Source: JBCCGI01 sp039029355
GTDB lineage: Bacteria > Planctomycetota > UBA1135 > GCA-002686595
Assembly: GCA_039029355.1 (NCBI GenBank)
Contig: JBCCGI010000028.1
Span: forward strand, 26,060 to 90,059
Length of the DNA stretch: 64,000 nt
Reading direction: 5' to 3'
The notes beneath the pieces are model-generated. The model was not told where the DNA came from. It saw only the letters and a list, made by a program, of their open reading frames with translations, and ran no database searches. Positions 52,712 to 59,367 of the stretch are shown here, piece after piece (the first letter of the stretch is position 1; each line of letters opens with the position of its first letter). The position numbers and the translations under genes were made by a program.

Positions 52712-53461
52712 TCAGTCGAACAGCGCGTTGCGCAGCTCGCCGGGCGTCACCCCGAGCAGCCGCCGGAGCTCGCGTCCCAGGTGGCTCTGATCCGCGAAGC
52801 CCCCCCGCGCCGCGGCGTCGGCAAGCCCGTCGCCCGAAGCCAGGGCCGCGACCGACCTGGCGGCGCGATGCGCGCGTACGGCGTCGCGCACCCGCACTCC
52901 CTCGGCGGCCCGAAAGGCGCGCGCGACGTGGCCGCTGCTGAGCCCGAGCGCGTCCGCGAGGTCCCCCGTCCCGCAGACCCGCCTGGATGCGATGAGGCGT
53001 CGCGCCTGCGGCAACCAGGCCGGCTCCGCGCGCTCGCGGCAGGGACGGCGGAGGAGCTCGCGCGCCGCGCGCCGGGCCGCGCTCCGGTCGCGGGCCCGCG
53101 CGGCGAGGAGCCAGAGCCGCAGGAGCCCGAGCGCCGCCGCCCCCTCCCCCGCGACGCCGGCGGCCTCGGCACGCCAGCCCTCCGGAACCGCGTCGGGCCG
53201 CGCCCAGAGGTGGAAGATCCGCGCCTCCGCACCGCCGCGAGCCGCCGACGCGCTCTCGATCCGATGGTCGACATGCCGCGGGAACACCGTGCAGGCGAGC
53301 GGGCCCGCGTCGGCCTCCGCGTCTCCCACCACGCGCTTGATCCGCCCCCGAAGCACCAGCGTAAGGTGCAGGTCACGGTGCGCGTGCCAAGGCGCCTCGT
53401 AGCCCGACTCCAGCTCGGCGTCGACGAGCGAGATCCCGGGGAGCAGCTCGAAGCGCCGCAT
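52712..53461 (-). CDS. AraC-family transcriptional regulator
   Basis: About 249 residues from ATG 53461 (an in-frame ATG at 53500 is the alternative). The N-terminal cupin-like sensing domain is seen in GYEAPWHAHRDLHLTLVLRGRIKRVVGD and TVFPRHVDHRIESA, with typical H-x-H residues. The C-terminal DNA-binding domain has two helix-turn-helix motifs: DLADALGLSSGHVARAFRAAEGVRVRDAVRAHRAARS and GLADAAARGGFADQSHLGRELRRLLGVTPGELR. It is divergent from the BAAT-type hydrolase 70 bp away and may regulate it. A 16-bp palindrome covers the start codon and could be an autoregulatory operator. Confidence 0.88.
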   Translation of the reverse strand: MRRFELLPGISLVDAELESGYEAPWHAHRDLHLTLVLRGRIKRVVGDAEADAGPLACTVFPRHVDHRIESASAARGGAEARIFHLWARPDAVPEGWRAEAAGVAGEGAAALGLLRLWLLAARARDRSAARRAARELLRRPCRERAEPAWLPQARRLIASRRVCGTGDLADALGLSSGHVARAFRAAEGVRVRDAVRAHRAARSVAALASGDGLADAAARGGFADQSHLGRELRRLLGVTPGELRNALFD

Positions 53462-53468
53462 GCGGCGC
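53453..53468. promoter_or_regulatory. 16-bp palindrome over AraC-gene start
   Basis: GCGCCGCATGCGGCGC is perfectly self-complementary and contains the likely start codon of the AraC regulator. It lies 64 bp before the start of the divergent hydrolase. A palindrome between a regulator and its divergent neighbour is a common operator position. If the alternative start at 53500 is used, the palindrome lies inside the coding region and the idea weakens. Confidence 0.35.
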
Positions 53469-53531
53469 ACGCCGCTCGGCCGGGGGCCGGCGCACACCAT
53501 GGGACGGGCGACGAGAGAGGAGCCAGGACGC

Positions 53532-54965
53532 ATGTTCGTTCCGTTCTATCCCCAGCTTCGAACGACGCCCATGGTCGGGCTCATGAAGCTCGGAAAAGAC
53601 GCCTTCACCCCCGTTCGAGTCCTCGCCGCGGCAATGCTCCTGATCGGCCTCGCGGGACCGCCGGTGCGCGCCGGCGCCGGAGAGCCCGCACGCCTGATCC
53701 TGGCACCCGCGCGCGCGCTCGTCGACGAGCCGATCGCGATCCGCGTCCTCGGGCTGGAGCCGGGCGAGCCGGTCACGCTGCGGGCGAGCATGCGCGATCC
53801 GCGCGGGCGTGCGTGGGTCAGCCGCGCCGAGCTCGTGGCCGACGAACGGGGAGAGGTCGATCCGGCGCGGCTCGCGCCGCTCGACGGGACCTACGCGGGG
53901 ATCGACCCCCATGGGCTCCTCTGGTCGATGGCGCTCGCCGACGATACGCCGGAGGCGAGCCGCGCACCCGCGATGCTCGTGCGGCGCGTGGCGTTTGAGT
54001 ACACGCTCGAAGTCGCCGTCGAGCGCGAGGGCGCGGAGCCCCTGCGCGGGTCGGCCGTGCGCACGTTCCTGGGCCCGGGAGTCGTGCGCGAAGACGTCCG
54101 GACCGACGGCCTGGTCGGGGACTACTTCGCGCCGCCGGGACCGGGGCCGCATCCGGCCGTGATCGTGGTCGCGGGCTCCGACGGCGGTCTGCGCAGCGCG
54201 CGCTGGCGCGGAGCGCTGCTCGCCTCGCGCGGCATTGCGGCGCTCTCCCTGGCCTACTTCCGAGCCGACGGGTTGCCGGACGAGCTGATCGAAGTGCCGC
54301 TCGACTACACGCTCGACGCGGTGTCCTGGCTTGCGGCGCGGGACGACGTCGGGGAGGTCGGCATCGTGGGCTTCTCGAAGGGCACCGAGCTCGCTCTGCT
54401 CGCGGCGGCGGAGGACCCGCGCCTGCGCGCCGTCGTAGCCGTCGCGCCGACCGCGTACAGCTGGCAGGGTCTCGGCAACGGGGCTCCGCGCGCGTCCTTC
54501 ACGCGCGACGGCGAGCCGGTTCCGTTCCTGCGCTTCGCATACACCGACGACATCCTGGCGGAGCTCGAGCGCCTGCCGATGCGGCTGAGCGGCATGTACC
54601 GCCACAGCATCGACTCCGCCGACGCGTCGACACGCGAGCTCGCGGCGCTCCCGATCGATCGCGTGCGGGGCGCGGTGCTGTTGATCTCGGGCGACGAAGA
54701 CGGCTCGTGGCCCAGCAGCGACATGGCCACCGAGCTGCTCGAGCGCGCCCTCGCGGCCGGCGCCGGTCCCGACGTGCGTCACCTGCGCTACCCCGAAGCG
54801 GGGCACCTGATCTGGGGCGACCTCCTGCCGACGACCGCCAGCGTGACGACCGAGTACCAGCGCTTCGGCGGGACCCCGGCCGCGAACTCCCGGGCCCGCG
54901 CCGACTCGTGGCCGCGCACGCTGGCGTTCCTCCACGCTCAGCTCGCGCGCGCGGCCGGGGAGTAG
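53532..54965 (+). CDS. Secreted BAAT-type acyl-CoA thioesterase-like alpha/beta hydrolase
   Basis: 477 residues from ATG 53532, with GAGGAGCCAGGA upstream; internal Met starts near 53571-53583 are possible. The leader (VRVLAAAMLLIGLAGPPVRAGAG) is a signal peptide after a longer n-region. Residues ~60-190 are the immunoglobulin-like BAAT N-terminal domain (ILAPARALVDEPIAIRVLGLEPGEPVTLRAS). The alpha/beta hydrolase domain follows with VVAGSDGGL, nucleophile elbow GIVGFSKGTELALLAA, LLISGDEDGSWPSS, and a His in PEAGHLIWGD. This is the bile-acid-CoA:amino acid N-acyltransferase/dienelactone-hydrolase group. In bacteria the true substrate is not known. It is divergent from the AraC regulator. Confidence 0.85.
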   Translation: MFVPFYPQLRTTPMVGLMKLGKDAFTPVRVLAAAMLLIGLAGPPVRAGAGEPARLILAPARALVDEPIAIRVLGLEPGEPVTLRASMRDPRGRAWVSRAELVADERGEVDPARLAPLDGTYAGIDPHGLLWSMALADDTPEASRAPAMLVRRVAFEYTLEVAVEREGAEPLRGSAVRTFLGPGVVREDVRTDGLVGDYFAPPGPGPHPAVIVVAGSDGGLRSARWRGALLASRGIAALSLAYFRADGLPDELIEVPLDYTLDAVSWLAARDDVGEVGIVGFSKGTELALLAAAEDPRLRAVVAVAPTAYSWQGLGNGAPRASFTRDGEPVPFLRFAYTDDILAELERLPMRLSGMYRHSIDSADASTRELAALPIDRVRGAVLLISGDEDGSWPSSDMATELLERALAAGAGPDVRHLRYPEAGHLIWGDLLPTTASVTTEYQRFGGTPAANSRARADSWPRTLAFLHAQLARAAGE

Positions 54966-55101
54966 CCGCGCCGGCGCCAGCGGCGCACTGCATCGAGCTC
55001 GGCGGAACTCCGGCGGATTTCCGCGGGAAGCGCCGACTCTCGGCCCGACCGGCGACGAGACGTTCCAGGAACACCTCGCCGCCGTCCAGGAGACGCCTCC
55101 G

Positions 55102-56340
55102 ATGCAAAAAGCCGTACCCGACGCCCCTCGCCCCGGCCGCGATCCGGGCTTCCAAGAGGTCTATCAGCGCTACGAGGCCAGTCGCCGGCGCAAGGCGGGC
55201 GTCCTCGACCTGTCCTCGGTGCCGTCGGGGCCGACGGTCACGCACCTCGACCTCGACCTGACGCTCGCGTGCAACCTGCGCTGCACCTACTGCTTCAAGG
55301 TCAAGGACAACGAGCACCAGGACCTGCAGATCGCGCTCGATTCGGTCACGTGGCTCATCTACGCGTCCGGCGACGCCGAGGAGATCACGATCGCGCTGAT
55401 CGGCGGCGAGCCGATGGTGCGCTTCAAGGAGCTGAAGCAGATCGTGCCGTTCGCCAAGCGTCGCGCGGCGCAGCACGGCAAGCGCATCCACTTCTCGATG
55501 ACGACCAACGGCACGATCGTCAACGACGAGATCCTGGAGTTCTTCGACCGCTGGGGCATCGGCTTCCACACGTCGATCGACGGACACGCCGAGGTGCAGG
55601 ACACGCACCGCCGCTTCGCCGGCGGCAAGGGCTCGTCCGACGTCCTGCACAAGAACCTGCCGCGCATCCTGGGCGTCCGCCCCGACACCTGCGCGCGCAG
55701 CACCGTCATGCCCGACACGGCGGGCGAGATGGTGAAGAGCTTCGACTACTTCCGCAGCCTCGGCTACACGAACATGGCCTTCGTGCCCGGCGCGCCCGAC
55801 GACTGGGACGACGACTCGATCGAGCTCCTGCGCTCCGAGTTCGACCGGCTGGCCGACCGCGTCATCGACACGTTCCGCTCGGGCGAGCGCGTCGTGGTCA
55901 AGTACATCGACGAGATGTGCAGCGCGCGCGCCAAGGGCCAGACCAAGAAGCCGTTGCCCTGCGGCGTCGGCCGCGGGATGCTGCTGGCCGATATCAACGG
56001 CGACCTCTGGCCGTGCCACCGCTGGAGCAAGAACGGCTCGGACTGGAAGCTCGGCTCGCTCTACGACTCCGACGCCAACAACGACGAGCGCAACGAGAAG
56101 CGCAAGGTCTTCTACGAGCGCGACGAGCCGGAGAAGTGCCACCCCTGCCCCGCCCGTCCCATCTGCGGCGGCGGGTGCCCGGCCGAGAATCTCGAAGAGA
56201 CCGGCGACCTCTGGGATCGCCACGAGAACTCCTGCCGGATGGACGCGCTGCTCGCGTCGACCGGCGCGCGCGTGTACGAGACCCTCTCCGGGGAGCAGAA
56301 CGAAACGTTCCTCCAGGCCTATCCGCCCGTCCAGTCATGA
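55102..56340 (+). CDS. Radical SAM/SPASM peptide-modifying enzyme
   Basis: 412 residues. The radical SAM cluster is CNLRCTYC (Cys57, Cys61, Cys64), followed by the GGEPMVRF motif and STMTTNGT-like strand (FSMTTNGTIVND) of the SAM-binding TIM barrel. The C-terminal SPASM domain has the typical cysteine series: LPCGVGRG, DLWPCHRW, KCHPCPARPICGGGCPAEN, ENSCRMD. Closest known relatives by architecture are anaerobic sulfatase maturases and radical SAM enzymes that form thioether or other bonds on RiPP precursors. The next gene, a 23-Cys protein, starts within its stop codon (ATGA), which marks that protein as the probable substrate. It lies at the head of the four-gene operon; the gap before it (54966-55101) holds no gene. 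Confidence 0.92.
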   Translation: MQKAVPDAPRPGRDPGFQEVYQRYEASRRRKAGVLDLSSVPSGPTVTHLDLDLTLACNLRCTYCFKVKDNEHQDLQIALDSVTWLIYASGDAEEITIALIGGEPMVRFKELKQIVPFAKRRAAQHGKRIHFSMTTNGTIVNDEILEFFDRWGIGFHTSIDGHAEVQDTHRRFAGGKGSSDVLHKNLPRILGVRPDTCARSTVMPDTAGEMVKSFDYFRSLGYTNMAFVPGAPDDWDDDSIELLRSEFDRLADRVIDTFRSGERVVVKYIDEMCSARAKGQTKKPLPCGVGRGMLLADINGDLWPCHRWSKNGSDWKLGSLYDSDANNDERNEKRKVFYERDEPEKCHPCPARPICGGGCPAENLEETGDLWDRHENSCRMDALLASTGARVYETLSGEQNETFLQAYPPVQS

Positions 56341-56903
56341 CCAACCGACGACAGCTCTTCTCCCGGCTCCTGAGCCAGGCCCTCGACGCTTCCAAGGAGG
56401 TCCCTGCCCGTCGCGTGCGGGGCGCGTCGCACCTCGCCGCGGCGGGAGCCTTGCTCGGCACGCTCGCCCCCACGGCCAGCGCCGGCGCGCCTTTGCCGGT
56501 GAACTGCGACGCGGACGCCTGCTCCACGAACGCCTGCGTCGGCTCGCACACCTGCGAGACGCTGAACGGCTGCACGCTGAGCAACACGTGCGAGTCGAAC
56601 ACGTGCAGCATCAACCAGTGCAGCGCGTCCAACACCTGCGAAACGAACGTCGAGAACTGCGTCGCCATCTCGAACACGTCCGCCTGCACGACGACGAACC
56701 AGTGCACTTCGAACAACACCTGCACGGGGAACCACTGCATCAACAACGACCAGTGCGCCAGCAACGTCTGCGCCCTCAACACGTGCGGAACGAACGAGTG
56801 CACCAGCGACGATAGCTGCCTGGCGAACCTGTGCAAGGTCAGCGACGTCGACTGCGGTTGGTTCGACATCTCGTGCATCAAGTCCAACTGGGGAGCCTGC
56901 TAG
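56337..56903 (+). CDS. Cys-rich (23 Cys) protein, probable radical SAM substrate with Tat-like leader
   Basis: 188 residues, start overlapping the previous stop as ATGA. The N-terminal ~49 residues have TNRRQLFSRLL, a twin-arginine (Tat)-like motif, a long n-region, then a hydrophobic stretch (ASHLAAAGALLGTLAP) ending ASA, so export by Tat is likely. The rest (~138 residues) holds all 23 Cys, spaced mostly by 4-6 residues, with recurring SNTC, NTC and NxC units (GCTLSNTCESNTC, QCTSNNTCTGNHC). This is extremely Asn/Thr/Ser/Cys-rich and low in hydrophobic residues. The spacing resembles disulfide-rich beta-solenoids such as insect antifreeze proteins, or a multiply thioether-crosslinked RiPP. 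Coupled to a radical SAM/SPASM enzyme, it looks like its substrate. I know of no described family that matches it. Confidence 0.85.
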   Translation: MTNRRQLFSRLLSQALDASKEVPARRVRGASHLAAAGALLGTLAPTASAGAPLPVNCDADACSTNACVGSHTCETLNGCTLSNTCESNTCSINQCSASNTCETNVENCVAISNTSACTTTNQCTSNNTCTGNHCINNDQCASNVCALNTCGTNECTSDDSCLANLCKVSDVDCGWFDISCIKSNWGAC

Positions 56904-56920
56904 GCCGACGGAGAACCAAG

Positions 56921-57982
56921 ATGAATCACAACGAAGTGGCAGAGACGGGCGCGGGCATCTCGCGCCGGAGCGTCCTTCGGGGCGCCACCGCCGGAGCGAC
57001 GCTGCTCGGCGTCAGCCGCCTGGCCCCGGGCGCGGCGAGCATCGCGTCGAGCTCACGCGTGCTGACCCTGCTCGAGACGCCGCAGTTCGATCACTGCTGC
57101 CCGCTGGCGGCCTCGCCGGGCGGCGAGGTGTTCGTCTACGCGGCCGGGACCTGGGAGCGGCAGGACCTCTACATCTCGCCGACCACGTCCTTCTCGACGG
57201 CGAACAAGCTCCTGCTCGGCGGTGACGTCGCGGTGTCCGAGATCCGCGCGGCCAGCTTCTCGGACGACTGCAAGCGCATCGCCTTCCACCGCGCGCGCAG
57301 GAACCAGAGCAACTACATCGAGACCGTCGGCGAGGTCACGTCGACGACCTCCTTCTGCACCGACAACGCGGTCCACAACACCACCGAGTCGACGATGTTC
57401 GGCGCCTCGTCTTCCGGGACCGTCTGGAAGGAGGGCCCGCCGAGCGAGTGCATCAAGCCCACGCAGCTCACGCTCGCTGTCCAGTCCGCGGGCACCGAGG
57501 TCCAGTTCTTCGGCGGGAACACCGCCACGATCGCGAGCATCGCGCTGGGCACCGGGAACGAGATCGCCAGCACGCTGGTCGAGGTGCCGTACGGCAGCTC
57601 GGGCTCGGGCACCGGCAGCGGCTCCCACCAGGAGTTCCCCGCGATCCACAAGCCGACGGCGAACGACGCGGTGCTTTACGGCGTCGACGACCAGGGCGTG
57701 ATCCAGACCGGTCCGCTGCCGACGCTCGACGTCTCCACGTCGACCATCATCCACGCCATCGCCGGGCACGGCTACGTGGCCTATGCGCGGATGTGGGACA
57801 CGCACCAGGTCGACCTGTGCATCTACGACTCGGCGACGGGCCTGACCGACGTGCACACCGAGACCGCTGACAACGCCGTCGTGCTCCCGAAGGTGATCCT
57901 CCCGAGCGGCGCGGTGCTGGTCTTCGCCTTCGCCCCCGGGCTCCCCGCCAACGCGGGCTCGACGATCGGGATCTGGGCATGA
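56921..57982 (+). CDS. Tat-exported protein of unknown function in Cys-rich peptide operon
   Basis: 353 residues from ATG 56921. The N-terminus GAGISRRSVLRGATAGATLLGVSRL is a clear twin-arginine signal (SRRSVL, then hydrophobic). The mature part is beta-rich with regularly spaced strands (VFVYAAGTWERQDLYISPT, AASFSDDCKRIAFHRARRN, VQFFGGNTATIASIALGTG, GHGYVAYARMWDTHQVDLCIYDSATG), as in six- or seven-bladed propellers; no Asp-box or WD signature is exact. A GSSGSGTGSGSHQ linker sits mid-protein. It lies 17 bp after the Cys-rich protein gene, and its stop overlaps the next start (ATGA). It may bind, process or anchor the exported Cys-rich product. Confidence 0.7.
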   Translation: MNHNEVAETGAGISRRSVLRGATAGATLLGVSRLAPGAASIASSSRVLTLLETPQFDHCCPLAASPGGEVFVYAAGTWERQDLYISPTTSFSTANKLLLGGDVAVSEIRAASFSDDCKRIAFHRARRNQSNYIETVGEVTSTTSFCTDNAVHNTTESTMFGASSSGTVWKEGPPSECIKPTQLTLAVQSAGTEVQFFGGNTATIASIALGTGNEIASTLVEVPYGSSGSGTGSGSHQEFPAIHKPTANDAVLYGVDDQGVIQTGPLPTLDVSTSTIIHAIAGHGYVAYARMWDTHQVDLCIYDSATGLTDVHTETADNAVVLPKVILPSGAVLVFAFAPGLPANAGSTIGIWA

Positions 57983-59166
57983 TCGCCAAGCAGGGACCGG
58001 TCGAGAACCGCGACGACCTCATCGCCCGCGTGCGCGCACACGACGGCTGCCTGGTGCCGTCGCCGGTCGACGACACGTCGCTGGCGCTCGACCGCTACTG
58101 CCGCGTCCAGTTCGTGGTCGACGGCCGCGACGGCCTGGAGTCGTCCGCGTGCCGCGCGTTCCTCGAAGGCCTGGCGAGCGCCGCGGAGTTCGAGCCCCGC
58201 ACCGCGCTGCAGATCGACCTGCAGCCCACGAGCACCTGGACCGTCGGCTTCGCCGCCGGCGTCGCCCGGCTGGCGCAGGCGCTCCCCGACGTAGCCTCGG
58301 TCAAGCTGCGCGTGCTGCACGACGCGACCGCGGGCGTGCCGTGGTGGCAACAGGCCGACGCCGCCTTCCAGTCGCTGCGGCACGCGCTCCACGACGTGCT
58401 GCCCGACGCCGACTGGACGGTGGAGTTCGAGGGCTGCCTCGAAGGCTCGATCCCCGAGGAAGCCGCGGCGGTCCTCGCCGAGCACCGCCTCGCGCTGCGG
58501 CACGCCTGCCGCAACGCGCGCGACATCAACGACGCGCGCTGCGAGGACCTGCTGCGCGCTACGCGCTTCGGCCTGCGCATCCCGGTCGTCTTCTACGCCG
58601 ATCCGACCTTCCTGGCCGGGCGCACGCCGCTGGTGGCCCGCGCGGTGCAGGCCTCGCAGTACTCCGGCGTGGCGCTGCGCGCGCCCTGGGAGCATGCCGA
58701 CTTCCGTGATGGCGACGCAACCGTCTCGACCGAGGAGCTGCTGGAGGCGCTCACCAGCATCTACCGCGAGTTCCCCTACTACGACGACGTGCTGGAGCCC
58801 ATCACCGAGATGGCGCGCCGCGTCGACCCGTCGGATCCCGCGAAGCGGCGCATCCACGTGCGCATCGATCGCGACGGCGTCGTCAGCACGTACCGCAAGG
58901 TCCCGGCGGCCGGGCAGGCCGTGGCGACGCTGACCGAGCTGGAAACGCTCGCGCCCGAAGAGCTCCGCCGCCGCGTGCTCGCGAACGGCTCCGACATCGC
59001 GGCCGCCGACGAGCGCTGCCACGGCTGCGAGTGGCGCCACGTGTGCCGCGGCATGGACGCCTCCGCGCCGCAGCACTTCGAGTCGACCTGCGCGACGTGG
59101 CAGCTGGGCCTCGAGCTCCTGGTGTGGGAGCGCTGGAGCCTGCTGCCGTCGACCCAATCGGGCTAG
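57979..59166 (+). CDS. SPASM-tailed, radical-SAM-like protein lacking the CxxxCxxC cluster
   Basis: 395 residues, start overlapping the previous stop as ATGA. No CxxxCxxC motif is found; N-terminal Cys are scattered (DGCLVP, RYCRVQ, SSACRAF). The middle (VEFEGCLEGSIPEEAAAVLAEH, IPVVFYADPTFLAGRTPLVAR) has the alternating strand/helix pattern of a degenerate TIM barrel. The C-terminus has a SPASM/Twitch-like cysteine set: DERCHGCEWRHVCRGMD and a later STCATW. It therefore looks like a non-catalytic or partner version of a SPASM protein, possibly binding one auxiliary iron-sulfur cluster or recognising the precursor. It is the last gene before a strong terminator and no doubt part of the peptide operon. 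Confidence 0.7.
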   Translation: MIAKQGPVENRDDLIARVRAHDGCLVPSPVDDTSLALDRYCRVQFVVDGRDGLESSACRAFLEGLASAAEFEPRTALQIDLQPTSTWTVGFAAGVARLAQALPDVASVKLRVLHDATAGVPWWQQADAAFQSLRHALHDVLPDADWTVEFEGCLEGSIPEEAAAVLAEHRLALRHACRNARDINDARCEDLLRATRFGLRIPVVFYADPTFLAGRTPLVARAVQASQYSGVALRAPWEHADFRDGDATVSTEELLEALTSIYREFPYYDDVLEPITEMARRVDPSDPAKRRIHVRIDRDGVVSTYRKVPAAGQAVATLTELETLAPEELRRRVLANGSDIAAADERCHGCEWRHVCRGMDASAPQHFESTCATWQLGLELLVWERWSLLPSTQSG

Positions 59167-59234
59167 GCCCTCGGCGAGAGAACGGCGCGGCCGGACACCG
59201 GGGGGGCCGCCAACTCCCGGACCGCGTCGACCAA

Positions 59235-59290
59235 GGCGCCCCCGCCGGCCACCCCGCCTTCCGGGGCCCGGCGGGGGCGCCGTTTTCTCG
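59235..59290 (+). terminator. Rho-independent terminator of Cys-rich peptide operon
   Basis: A perfect 14-bp GC stem (59235-59248 with 59268-59281) encloses a 19-nt loop that itself contains a shorter CCCCG/CGGGG stem, and is followed by GTTTTCTCG (T-run at 59283-59286). It lies 68 bp after the last stop of the four-gene operon and is the strongest intrinsic terminator in the window. Confidence 0.9.
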
Positions 59291-59367
59291 GCAACGAACG
59301 CAAGCGGCGGAGAGCCGGGTCGCCCCCCCGGCCCTCCGCCTCCGACTCACGGGAGCGCGCTCGCGCC

